A DNA stretch of 64,000 nucleotides, taken from the NCBI RefSeq assembly GCF_030272615.1, contig NC_081406.1:476934900-476998899 (forward strand). Reading direction: 5' to 3'. The stretch comes from Cryptomeria japonica. Lineage: Eukaryota; Streptophyta; Pinopsida; Cupressales; Cupressaceae. The position numbers and the translations under genes are program-made. The notes beneath the pieces are model-generated. The model made no database searches, was not told the origin of the DNA, and was given only the letters and a program-made list of their open reading frames with translations. This document shows positions 35,990-46,998 of the stretch, one piece after another. Each line of letters starts with the position of its first letter. Positions within the stretch are counted from its first letter, which is position 1.

Positions 35990-37725
35990 TGTAATATCCC
36001 TTGGCTAATCTGACCCTGTTTTGCTTATTTGAACCCCAAGGAATATTGTCAAACACTTGGCATACAATGTTTGAAGCCGCTGTAGTGAATTCTTTATTTG
36101 TCTTCTTTGGGTTTGTAGGCTGCAAATGAAGTTATGGAAAGCTTCTAACAATGCAAAGTTATAGAAATGATATGCTATCACCTACAGCCAAGTGACATTT
36201 CGTCATACAATTGGCATGCAAACTAGAGTATGGAAATGAGAGCTACAGCCATAAGCATTTTATCGAACATTTGCCATGCAATTCCTATTATGAAATGTTG
36301 ACTTTCAGCTAGGGACATTAAGACAAACAGTTATCTTGCAAACTGAAATAAATACTACAAATATATCATATGCAACTCCTTTTTATTGATGTCCCAATTA
36401 CCACAGATATGAAAGGGCCAAGACTCTTGGCTTACAGCTGAATATGATATGAAACAAAATACCCAGGTCTGAGTACAATGGCAGCATACAACCAACTTCG
36501 AATGTCTATTAAATACTGAAATTAAAAGCAAGAGAACCTGATCGAATGAAGCGCCTACGTTGTGGGTAATGTAGCAACTCAAATACCATGTAAATTGTGA
36601 AGCAACATGCGTGGCTGTTGCTGCTATATTACGGCCTCCAACAATTATAAATTCTGCCCAAATTTCAATGTCATGACAGCAACAACTAATCTGGAAATGA
36701 GCAGCAATTAAAACCCTTGAAGAACCCTTGAGTAGACTCAACTAAGATGCAATATACTGTAGCGATTACTATAGCGCAGTACTGTAGTGTTTACTATTCA
36801 TGGGTACTGCAGCGCACTGTTCATGCGCACTGTTCATGACACTGTAGCAGCAAATAAACCCTCTGTATGATGTTATCAGTCTGCCATATACATATGCCCT
36901 CAGCTATGCCAATAAATCTGAAAATAAATCCCCAATCAGCACAATGTCAACTTCTGGATGAAGCCAACCCTAGGAGCAACTTCAGATGAATATCTCACAC
37001 CCTCATATTGCTGATGCAATGAAGTCTTCACGTTCTCCAATGCCGATACTCTGGACAAGCTGCAGAAACCCCAACTTCTTCTCCAAAGCCAAGAGACAAG
37101 TCTTCTCATAAAAAATAACAATGATCAATCCCCCTTCTCTTATTTTCAAAAGCCTTATATATATTTCCCATGAAGGTTCGATTTTCTCCAATAAGGCATT
37201 AAATCAATTAATGATATTAAATGACATTTAATGATATAATATTTTCACTTTGTCATTTAATATTTCACCTTCGTAAAAGAGCCACACTTAATTAATTAAA
37301 TGGTCCCCTTTAATGATACTTGGACCCTCCCTTAAGTTATAATATAAAATTATATTATAACTTAATAATATAAGCTCAAAACATTAATGTTTATTTAAAC
37401 TAAATAAACATTAATATCTCCATTAATACTCAACATTTTTAAACGCCGTCTGCGCTGGGAGCTGACATGATGAAGCTGCATATGACCATACCCCCTTTAC
37501 TAAAAATAGCAGGGGTCCATCTCTAACATCCCAAGACTTACTAAAAATAGGAAGTTGAGCAAATGATGTCCGAATGATGCCAAACGAAGACCAAACTGAA
37601 GCACTCTGAACACTGGAGATGATACCAATCCTCAAAAGACCCTCTATCCAACACATTAGCCTACGAGGGTCAGGATAATAGGCTAATCTCACAAAATCCA
37701 AGTCTGCTAAAATGGGGACATTACA
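35990..37725 (-). repeat. Solo LTR, 1736 bp, in the Copia-2 leader
   Basis: On the minus strand it starts TGTAATGTCCCCATTTTAGC at 37725 and ends GGGATATTACA at 35990. A perfect GAAAA duplication flanks it (35985-35989 and 37726-37730). A minus-strand TATA-like run lies at 37154-37166. The R/U5 part has several CTGTAGC/CAGTACTGTAG-type words near 36760-36850. Confidence 0.9.
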
Positions 37726-37809
37726 GAAAATGAAGAACAAAAATACCCCATAAAATCCTGGTTCTGTGAAAATGTAAGCAGAAAAAATCAGCCTTAAAAC
37801 AAAAAAACG

Positions 37810-38900
37810 CAGTGTTCCACAGGGACGCGCCCCCCCTGAAAATGTAGGCGTTTCCGAGATGGGGACGTTTTCGAGACGTGGGGATTCCTAGAGAACGGCC
37901 CTCCGCCGTCCCTCCACCACCACCACGTTTCCTCACCAAGGGGACGTTTCTTAGAAGTTTCTTGTGTTAGAAATGCCAAAGGGGACTCCCAGATGTCCCC
38001 AAGACTCTCAAACGTTCCCAAGACTCCTAGACGTCCCTCAACCTTTGAGAGGACTTGCAAACTGACTTGCAATTTTTAATACTGATTGGTATGGTTGAGT
38101 GTATCTCAGGCTGTTTGGCATTGTTTGGGGGTGAACATGGTTGCATAGAGTGAGTTTTAGGAGGCGTTAAGGGGTTGTTTGGACCTACAATGGTGATGTT
38201 TCAGACCTGCAGTATATTTTCCAGTTGTATCAGACTTGCATTGTTTTTTACAATAATTTAAACCAAAATGTGTTGTTCCGGACCTATACTGATCATTTCA
38301 ACTGTGTTTTCAAGGTATTTTCATTTATTGTTTTCTATTTGATGCTAGTTTCATGCAATTTGGGCAATCTAGAAAGTGTCTTTTCAATGTGTTGCGTTGT
38401 ACCAACATTTGTACCAGCTTGTAATCTTTATCAGTACTTAATAGCAGAGATAAGCATTGTTTTAGTTTGCATGGTTCTTATCCTTGTTAAAAAATAAAAG
38501 AATTCTAGAGTGGTCATTACGCATATAAAGATGTTTTTCATGACGACAAAATTGAAATAGATTTATGCTATTATTTCTGTACGTTGAGCTGAAATGATAG
38601 GGGTAAGTTAATTAGAGATTTTACTATCTTTAGGGTTAGATCCTTTTAAGATACTTCAACACAATCTTTCTAGTTTCTACTTATAACTTATTGTTCAAAG
38701 TTCATTGCAATGTGTTTACTTATTCCTTATACATTTATACATATACATATTTTTAAAACTAATTTTTCAAGCACTATATGTATTATGTCAGCACCGCTCC
38801 CCCGCCGCCGTCCCCCTGCTGTCCCCCTAGCGTTTCCAAACTTAGGCCCCAAGTACCCCCGTACCCCCAAGGAAACATTCCCAAACCTTGTGGAACTATG
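37810..38900. mobile_element. Non-autonomous hAT-like element, about 1.09 kb, GGGGACG subterminal repeats
   Basis: Related in design to 17842-18799: GGGGACG/CGTCCCC words crowd both ends around an AT-rich centre with no transposase. The ends pair as CAGTGTTCCACAGG at the left and, reversed, CATAGTTCCACAAGG at the right. The flanks AAAAAACG and AAAAATGT agree at only five of eight bases, so the exact edges are less sure. It sits in the Copia-2 leader. Confidence 0.7.
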
Positions 38901-39253
38901 AAAAATGTGATTTTCTTTGGTGCCGTGACCTTGTAAAACTCTATGATTATAAAAATTAGAGTTTACTGTACTAGGCTGTGTGATGAAAAAAAAACTCACA
39001 AATGTTTCCCGAGAAAAGATCCATGAATTTGCAGAAAAAATCGTGATTTTCCAGCAAACCTTGGTGCAGTTTTTTGTGGAAAACTTGGTTGCGATTTTTA
39101 GTTGTCTAAAAATCAGTGATATTTTTGCCCTAATCAGTCTGTCCAATTCTGTATGAACTCTTTTGGCTCTTCATCGTATTATGACCACTTGTTGAATTGT
39201 TACTGTCGGCAACAGTCTCTAGATCTTTGCACATTCACCGATCCCAAAGTTTG

Positions 39254-40859
39254 TGTCATGCCTCCGTCATGACTTCTATATTTCCAGAAAATTGTCTTAT
39301 TATATAAGACTTCACAATTTTCTTATCTCCTTAAACAGACCCAGATATCAATCTGACCCTGCATTGATGCCAGGATGGGTGTCAATAATCAGGAAACTGT
39401 CCTCAACATAATCGAGTACAAATTAACAATACAGAAATGGCAGATTCTCATCCTCATACAAAGCAGGTCAGCGATTATGTCTAAGAGATAATGTTGTCTT
39501 CATTAGATATCAGCTACTCTCATATGGTTGAATTCCTTTTATGGTCGATTGTCCAAAGCAGCTGACTGCCTTGCTGGCTCACGTACTACACAGCTATGAC
39601 TAAGAGATTACATTAATGCAGCAATCTGAGAAGTTGGAAGGTAGCCAACTTCCTTCCTTGATTACTTTACAGCGATCTCCTTATACTTAAGCAATTTGTC
39701 ATCACCAAACAGCAATTCATCCAAGTCGAATATTGATCAAGTGTAAACAATATGCAGTGATTATAATACATCATTTGACTATTAAGAAGAGGTGCAATCT
39801 TACTAAGTTGGAGTGATTTCATTATGTTTACCAAATGATGGGATCTGATTACAACTGGTTGATTAGAACAAAACAGCAATTTACAAAAGAAAGTTAAAGT
39901 GCAATATTATTAACCAAAAGGTGCGATTTATTGCTTTGACTAATATTTATCAAAGCTGCATTATTATTAATGCTTCTTAATAAAGTGCGGTTTAGAGAAA
40001 AGAATAGAAGTTAAGTAAAGGGATGCAATAAGAAGTTTTGTCTCCTCAATGGAACATCTATTTAAAGGGTGTGGCTCTTTGATGTAAAGACATATATATG
40101 GAGATTGCAAATGAAGGAATGGAGGAGGAGACAATAAGAAGATCATCAAGGAACAGCATCAAAAGAGATAAGCATTTAATCTAATAGGAATTTACAGACC
40201 AAGAATAGATGTATATAAAAACAGCAGCTTACATACTTATCAAATAGTGTGGTATGAAAGATAATGCATAATGATTGGGTTGGGTTATTATTGGTTTCTC
40301 ATTGATAGGATGTAGAATATCACATTGTTACTGTCATATCTGTTTCTATATAGATTGCTGTTGTTGTTATGATTCTGTCTAAGCATAATAAAATAGATAT
40401 TAGGATTGCTTTAAAGTTCTCATCCAATTAGCCATCCCATTTTGGAGGGGAGACATAGCACATACGAAGGATTGCAAGCAGCTAGGAGGCCACGCCATTA
40501 GGGACACCCCAAGTGGGGCTGGGAGACAAGTATGGAGGCTGTCATTCTGTGCTCCTGGGCTTGGTGGAATGGCTCAAGGCACCTTGTATGGTCTCCCAAC
40601 TGGTGGTCCCTAATGATGATGAGTTGGTTGGATAAAACTGCAAAGAGAATTCACATATGTTCATTTGGGATGTTACAACAGTAAATCTGAATTATATTTG
40701 TACAATATTGGTATTTTGTGTTTATTTATTCTTTAATATTAACATGGTTGCAGGCCCTACATCAGAATACTGAGATACAATTTCCATCTCCAAGCATTAT
40801 TCAAATCTTAACTGAAGAATTTGGGCAGATTAGGTTAAGCCCCAGTAGGAGATGTTACA
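39254..40859 (+). repeat. Solo LTR, 1606 bp, in the Copia-2 leader
   Basis: It starts TGTCATGCCTCCGTCATG and ends AGTAGGAGATGTTACA, closely related at its 3' end to the LTR at 9285-11072. A perfect GTTTG duplication flanks it (39249-39253 and 40860-40864). A TATTTAAAG box at 40059-40067 gives the plus orientation. U3 has several CAGCGAT words. Confidence 0.9.
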
Positions 40860-40870
40860 GTTTGACTTGG

Positions 40871-40882
40871 GCTTTGATACCA
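40871..40882 (-). other. Primer binding site (initiator tRNA-Met type) of Copia-2
   Basis: Minus-strand TGGTATCAAAGC is one base from the Copia consensus TGGTATCAGAGC, complementary to the 3' end of initiator methionine tRNA. With the four insertions removed it lies about 1 kb before the Copia-2 gag start, in the right orientation, so it is taken as the start of the Copia-2 leader. The 5' LTR beyond 40883 is not clearly delimited. Confidence 0.7.
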
Positions 40883-41370
40883 TATTACAAAAACACAACT
40901 ATTACCAAGATTGCATAAATAACTAGTTATGAAATAAGGATTGAAAGCATCCCTATTGAAAGAGGATACAATTGATAACTCAGAGGATAAGATTGACAAC
41001 TAATAAAGCAAACAGCAATAACCTAAATTCAACATGACTTTATTAACCTAAAGTCTATCCTATGAGCTAATTGACCATTTTAAATAGAACATTACTCTAA
41101 AAGAAAACACCAAAGGGTGCTGGTGGAAAGGCAAGGAATTAAAGTTAGCTCGGAAAGGTTGTCGGACGAGAACATACTAAAAAGGTAGGATCCCGAAAAA
41201 TATGGATGAGCACAAGAAAAAAAAAAGTTGAAGGTTCTTTCCAATATTGACAATTAGAAAATTGACAAATCCCTAAAAGGAAAGATGATTTAAGGATACT
41301 GAGCTGAAGATTTATCGTCATTAACAAGGAGGGAAAAGGGATGAAAAGTCACATATTTTTTGAAGCCACT
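40883..41370 (-). other. Possible Copia-2 5' LTR remnant, unresolved
   Basis: By position this should contain the end of the Copia-2 5' LTR, but no second copy exists in the window for comparison and no clear TG...CA edges were found. No open reading frame of note is present. Confidence 0.35.
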
Positions 41371-41379
41371 ACCAACTTT

Positions 41380-41780
41380 AGAGAAGTGGAAGTTCGTGTA
41401 AGCTTAGATTCACCAGTGAATTGGTGGTTGTTTTGTTCTATTCTTGACAAGCATGTTGAAAACAAAAATTTCTCAACTTAATAAAAAAATCTTTAGCTTC
41501 CTCAAGAATTTCGTTGATATGCTAGTTTTACACATCCTTATTCTACATTCCTTTGATGATAGCACTTGAGTCACCTATAACAATCATATGTTTTTCCAAT
41601 TAATTTAGGAAAAATAAGGTCCAAAAGAAGGATAGCTCCTTTGTGATCTATAAGAAGAGCCTCCATACTCAAAGAATTGGGTTTCTTTTTGGAATCCCCA
41701 TCACAATTTAGTTCAATTCATTCAATAAGAGGGGGACACCATTTTCCAAACTCCTTAATTGAAGTTTTAGGTGAACTATC
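41380..41780 (-). pseudogene. Retroelement RNase H fragment (LINE/RVT_3-like)
   Basis: In alternating minus-strand frames the sequence reads ELNCDGDSKKNP, then SMEALLIDHKGAILLLD, then IGDSSAIIKG, then HINEILEEAKDFFIKLRNFCFQH. The order and spacing match the plant LINE-type RNase H (RVT_3) fold: the first block holds the start of the catalytic DG(A/S) motif, the third the GDS motif. Several stops and shifts break it. No reverse transcriptase was found next to it, so it is an isolated 5'-truncated tail or a scrap. Confidence 0.65.
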
Positions 41781-41976
41781 ACATAATATTTGCTAACTTC
41801 AGAAGAATTGCTTAAAATAATAATTTCTTTTGGGTTGGTTCCTGGGATTTAGTCTTTTTAGAATAGTAATGCTGTGGGAACTAGCCATGGAGATTTATTT
41901 TCACAATTGGTCTTGGCTGTTATTTTTGCCATTGAATATTCTACTATTTCTTTCGAGCCATATCTAGGTCCCATAA

Positions 41977-42198
41977 TTCATGGGGGGTGTTGAGAGTTAT
42001 GGAGGCTCTAGAGTTTAGGGCAGATAAAGTGAGGGAGATAGAGAGAGTGAGAGAATGCTGATAGGAGCCTGCTGATTACTAAAATTTGAATTCATGGTGG
42101 GTGTTGAGAGTTATGGAGGGTCTAGAGTTTAGGGCAGATAAAGTGAGTGAGATAGAGAGAGCGAGAGAATGCTGATAGGAGCCTGCTGATTACTAAAA
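41977..42198. repeat. Tandem duplication, 113-bp unit
   Basis: Two units, containing TGTTGAGAGTTATGGAGG at 41989 and 42102 and ending GGAGCCTGCTGATTACTAAAA, differ at only a handful of bases. This is a recent duplication beside a giant-LTR fragment. Confidence 0.9.
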
Positions 42199-42199
42199 A

Positions 42200-42420
42200 A
42201 TTGATTAAGTCTGGAAATTTATAAGATCTTCTAAAACCTAGATTTTGCATTATAATTCCTAGAGATTTGAAACCACTCTCAAGTATCCTGCCAATATATA
42301 CATGAAATATAGCTTAAAGTTTAAGAAAGGAAATGCTATATTACATGTATATATTTTGATGAAGAGAATAAGACTGACTTGAAGCCAAAGATGGGGAGTT
42401 AAATGTTATATTTCATGTAT
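42200..42420 (+). repeat. Giant-LTR family U3 fragment
   Basis: It aligns with 25013-25200 of copy C, sharing CTAGATTTTGCA, GAAACCACTCTCAA, ATCCTG and the paired TATATTCCAT/ATGTATA stretches. It shows that a further copy of the family once stood here. Confidence 0.75.
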
Positions 42421-42474
42421 ATTTTGGGGGCATGTCATAAACAAAAAAATAATTGAAATTTTGAGACTTAAAAA

Positions 42475-42610
42475 GGAGTTTGGCCGAGTCTAGGTGACGA
42501 GACTGCCCCAGACCTGGCTGAGTCTTAGTCCGAGTCCCTAGGATTCGCAAGGCTTGACTTGACTTGTGACTTGCCGAGTTTGGGCTAGTCTGTGCAAGTC
42601 TTGTTTCTTT
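42475..42610. mobile_element. hAT-type subterminal fragment (CGAGTC repeats)
   Basis: It is rich in GCCGAGTC, CCGAGTCC and GACTTG words, like the subterminal region at 1720-1780 and the ends of the element at 49872-53449. No termini were identified. Confidence 0.45.
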
Positions 42611-42639
42611 GGTATATATGTATATATACGTATATGGTA

Positions 42640-43430
42640 CTTTAAAAAAAATATTTTATGATTATTATTTTAATATGGTGGCTATTTATTTTATTATATA
42701 TATAAAACAAATAAAAATAAAATAAAATAAATAGCCAATGTATTAAATTAGTAACTAAAATATTAAAAAAATGTACTAGACAAATACAACAGCAATAATA
42801 AAAAAGTATATAAAAAATGATTAAATTTAGAGAAGAACAAGAAAGAAACACAAATTTAAACTCACAAAAAGGAAGAAGAAACATAAAATAAAATCATGAA
42901 AACAGCAGAAAATCAAAATCACAGGCATGAATTTCATTTCAAATATAATTTTTAATTTTAAACTTTCTAAAAATAATTATTCATGAAAATTTAAATAATC
43001 ATCTCTTCACAATTTTTTAATGGTCAATTGAGTATAAATTCTTAAAAATAAATGTGAAAATTTATTACCATAGATTAATGGATTTTCACCTACTTCAAAG
43101 AAAAAAAAACTTTTTACAAGCTAAAAAATATTTTTTGATAATTCAAAATTTTGATAGTTTAATAGTTTTGAATTTCTTAATAATATTCATGATTCCATGC
43201 TTTAAAAAATGTTACAATATGCCCCTTACTTAAAAATATTTGATACATGAAGATATTGAATTAACTCAACATATGAAGAATAGGTATATGACATGTATTA
43301 AACTAGCATATATATATATATATAATGTATATACAAAATGTATATAAATGTACATACATATACATATGCATACATACATACATAGATATATGTGTGTGTG
43401 TATGCATGTATGTATTAGAGTCGCATTCAG
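42640..43430. other. AT-rich DNA with short microsatellites; no gene
   Basis: Very AT-rich. Short TA runs lie at about 43304-43325 and alternating TACATA/TGTGTG at 43340-43410. No domain seen. Confidence 0.5.
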
Positions 43431-43900
43431 TTTTAATGATTTATCTAAGTTGGGGGTCATCTGTACCAGTGGAATATTTTGAAATTGCATTCATCCTTGG
43501 AAATCAGCTTGACCACTCTCTTTGGCGGGGTCAAGCAATCTTGTTGTTTCTCCTGAAGTGGATGACATCTAGCTGGCTATGGGTTTGTAAAAATCCAGCA
43601 ATACGTATTATAATCATGTCTGTTTGCCATCACTGGCTTTCACTTGCTGTGATGATTCTTCTACTGCTAGCTTGAAATCTTCTTTAGTACAAGATTGCTG
43701 GGGCAATCTTGAAGGTTTTAAGCTTTTCGCAAAGAAGAAGTGCTCTTCTTAGATTATCTCCGAATATGTTGATACCACATGCAGAACGAAGGGCTCTCTT
43801 TAGTAGCTTTATCATAGTTCACTTTGATCCTTCCTTGTATGGTGAGATGCCACCTCAAAGAAAGGCTGAGCTGGCCTTATTCTTGTCTACCACTTAGTCA
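43431..43900 (+). other. Coding-like stretch of unknown origin
   Basis: Less AT-rich than its surroundings, with fairly long open segments in different plus-strand frames. One frame reads through 43709-43897 with an Arg/Leu-rich sequence including HAERRALFSSF and EMPPQRKAELALFL; an overlapping frame upstream is open over 43325-43675. No family was recognised. It could be an exon or pseudo-exon of the gene suggested by the segments at 44254, 48935 and 49605, or decayed transposon coding sequence. Confidence 0.3.
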
Positions 43901-44253
43901 GGAAGAATATAATGTATGCTTAGTGTCTATCCAAGTTAATCAACATATAAATTTTATTATTGGTTATGTTTTGTTTTTTTAATATTTTGTCATTGTATTG
44001 CTTAGACTCTATCATGCAATTCATTTGATGACCTACAATTTAGTCATGCCTGGAGTTTTTAACCCTACAGATATTTTTATGTTTATAAACTCAGTGCTTT
44101 TTATTTTTATGTAGGCATTGGTATTGTAATATCTATGGTGGGTATTCTGCATGCTGCCTATTTAGAATAATTTAAATTATTATGCATTCTATGCTAGCTG
44201 TATCTGGGAATTTGCTATTTTTTGATCTTGTATGATCTTTATCAAAATTTCAG

Positions 44254-44313
44254 GCTCGTCTTGTGGAGCGAACTCCTTCAATGAGCGAATTAAATGAAAT
44301 ATTACTCGGGCAG
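44254..44313 (+). CDS. Candidate exon (60 bp) of an unidentified host gene
   Basis: The segment codes ARLVERTPSMSELNEILLGQ with no stop. It is preceded by a pyrimidine-rich tract ending TTTCAG and followed by the donor GTATGT. Its length is a multiple of three and phase 0 fits the next candidate exon at 48935. The peptide is hydrophilic, looks like real protein and is unlike any transposon domain here, but I do not recognise the family. The implied downstream intron would be about 4.6 kb and contains two solo LTRs with clean target duplications, a gene structure typical of conifers. A single short exon found by eye is weak evidence on its own; the linked exons make it more credible. Confidence 0.45.
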
Positions 44314-44445
44314 GTATGTGGAATTGCATATTAAACTCTAAACAACTACTATCTGTATAATGCTTGTGTGAAAGAGTAAAATTGTAGGAATTTGAGAATT
44401 CTTATTGAGTTAATAACTTAATTTTTTATTCTTGTGTTCTTAATA

Positions 44446-46077
44446 TGTAATATATTCCTGTGGGGTTTTTATTTTGAATTTGTTTTGCTGATTGAATGAT
44501 CACAAGGAAAGGATAGTGCACTGTTTTCTGATTGTTCTTTGTTGTTTTCAGATTTCATTCGTGTTCTCGTTGCAATGACATTTAGAAACATTCAACACGT
44601 AGCATAATGAAAGAACAAGTGCATAGAATCACTAAGATGTTTATTGTATCATCAAATCATATCACATGACACCGAAAGTAGATCAATTATAGATATTGCA
44701 AATCTGTAGAATGCAGATTTGACTGATAATTAGTAACCAGCAACACACATGAAAGCTTGGGGTCCATTTCTTGCCCTAAACATGGTCTATGGGATGTATT
44801 TTGAGCCTTCTCCAGCAATTTTTTCAATACCAAATCAACTGCATACTTGAGGAGTAATCTTAAATGATTATTTGATCTTCCCAACTTCTAAAATTACGAC
44901 TGGACATCCTGCTACAGAAACATGGGTGCCAAAATCATGAAGGACGATTCACATGAATTGGTGATAATCACTTCCCTTAGCCACAAACTGTTATGAACTT
45001 GTCCAGATTTATTTGGAAAGCCTAAATGCCTCAAAAAAAGATGATTCTGCAGACCAAAGAGGGCAGATATGCCTCTACAAACTCCCACGTGCCAATACAA
45101 AGATGGGAGCTACCTTCATAGAACGATTTTCACTTATAAAATAAAATGTGCATCAAACATGGCAAATGATATATGGATTTGCATCGCTAGGCTGCTAGGA
45201 AAATAAGGAACCAATATCCATAAGCTAGAAACAACTCCTTGAGTTACATGCCAAAATGTGATTCTCTGTTTAGCCGAAATGGTATGGCCAACCTGGGTAT
45301 TCTACCAAAACTCATCTAAAACAAAAACCTCGCCAAAATACTAACAATCCACTCCAAAACTTGAAAGCAACTCGAAAGAACCTCTCATAAATCCTCATCT
45401 TAACCAAAACCCACTTCACCAAAATTCTGAAAATTGAAGTATTCTTTGACTGAAATCCAACAACCAGCTAAGGTGGATCTTTGACCACCAAAGCCAGACC
45501 AACTGCAAAGGGTTTTCCTCCTCACAAATCCCAAGAAGAACTCTCCAGGTTCATTTCAACATCTCGTTATGTGTACGAAACCAGAATTGAGAGAATAAGA
45601 GCCCAAATTCCAATATAAAGACTTGGAGGGAGAGATTTGGGCAAATTCAAATACTCAAACATAATACTCTCTTGAAAAAGCCCCCCAAATGACTTTTTAA
45701 AACAACTCATGTCTCCCAGCTAGGCATACCCTTTTGAGACCTACTTTATAAAATATTAATCACTTAAGTTATAATATTAAAGTAATTTTTTCAAACAGTT
45801 AAGTGGGAAATATAAAAATATTATTTTCCAACACCTTAGATAACTTCGCCCCGGCTTCAAAAGAGAGAACACTGAAGTGGAGCTGGAATTGAAACCAATG
45901 CCAAGTACCCAAAATGGCATTTACTAAAAATAGAATTGCTGTTGAAACCCACTTTAACTGGGAACTGAGCTCACCAAGAACAATGGAACTCCCCTTGTGC
46001 ATCAAGAAACCTTCGGAAAACCCTGAATTCTGGCCAATGCATGCAGGACAAGATGATGTAAAAGTGAGGACATTACA
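44446..46077 (-). repeat. Solo LTR, 1632 bp, in the candidate intron
   Basis: On the minus strand it starts TGTAATGTCCTCACTTTTAC at 46077 and ends AGGAATATATTACA at 44446. A perfect TAATA duplication flanks it (44441-44445 and 46078-46082). It belongs to the TGTAATGTCC(C/T)C family seen at 35990-37725. No coding domain is present. Confidence 0.85.
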
Positions 46078-46245
46078 TAATATAAGTAGCATAACAATTC
46101 CTTTAACGAACTAATCACATAATGACTGATCTCTATCTATTTATCAATTTGTTTGACAAAAACACAATTAGGACTCTTTATTGCCAAAAAATCTATCATG
46201 TCCTCTTTTATAGCATAAAATTAATGAAGACTCTTAGCATATTTC

Positions 46246-46993
46246 TGTTGTTATAAGTAGCTAGGTCGGAGCCCTTTCTAGGGCCGACCTAGCACACCTG
46301 GCGTGTGTATAGCCCTGTCGGCCTTTAGAAGGCTTAAACATCTTGTGTTTAACGTGCCCTAAGTGAGGCGGTTCATGTAACGTGTGGGGTTATTTGATTT
46401 TGGCGCCAATTTATGTCTTGCATTGTAATTAGACTCCTAGCCGACCTAAAGCAAAATGATGGCTAGAGTCTCATATATATATATATTATGCTAATATCAT
46501 TGAGACACATATTCAGGAAATACAATCCCTATCTTCTCTGTGATCAGTGAATTATACTCAGAGGTTAGCGAATTACATTTAGAGGACAGCGAACCTTATC
46601 AACGCACAGCGAACTCCCTTGAAGGACTGCGAACTGGTCTAAAGGGGGCAGCGAACATCATCTGAGGGTCAGCGAAACATCATCCTTGTGACAGCAGATC
46701 AATCTTGTAGACAGCAACCTCAATCTACCATCCTCCTTGTCACAGCAACAGTTGTATTGCAGATAAGTTTATGATTGCTATCTGCCCTAGGGTTCTGTGC
46801 ATATTTGCTGACAGCTTCATGTGTTGAAGCTCATTGTAAACTCAATTGGTTATTGCCTAATCTAGATCTTTGGTTGCTGGGTTTTTCCTTCAAGAGGGAG
46901 GTTTTCCCAGGGTACATGTGTGTTATGTGTATGATTTACTTTGCATTCTGATTTTCCATTCTATATTGCTAATCTGATTACTTAAAATCAACA
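46246..46993 (+). repeat. Copia-type solo LTR, 748 bp
   Basis: It starts TGTTGTTATAAGTAGC and ends AAAATCAACA, with a perfect ATTTC duplication on both sides (46241-46245 and 46994-46998). The 3' part has the Copia-like GTTTTTCCTTCAAGAGGGAGG and GGTTTTCCCAGGGTAC words. A TA-rich run at 46473-46489 may serve as TATA box. Downstream, 46560-46680 holds about six AGCGAA(C/T/A) words at 20-30 bp spacing. Confidence 0.88.
46560..46680. repeat. AGCGAAC motif array in the 46246 LTR
   Basis: The words TTAGCGAATT, ACAGCGAACC, ACAGCGAACT, CTGCGAACTG, GCAGCGAACA and TCAGCGAAAC follow each other with intervals of roughly 20-30 bp, downstream of the TA-rich promoter region and so probably within the transcript. 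Confidence 0.7.
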
Positions 46994-46998
46994 ATTTC

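Noticed and set aside
36355-36741. Minus-strand 128-codon open frame
   Set aside because: It lies within the R/U5 of the solo LTR 35990-37725 with no recognised domain.
43325-43675. Plus-strand 116-codon open frame as a gene
   Set aside because: Its first third is TA/TG microsatellite; the rest is coding-like but not recognisable, so it is listed only as an unknown stretch.
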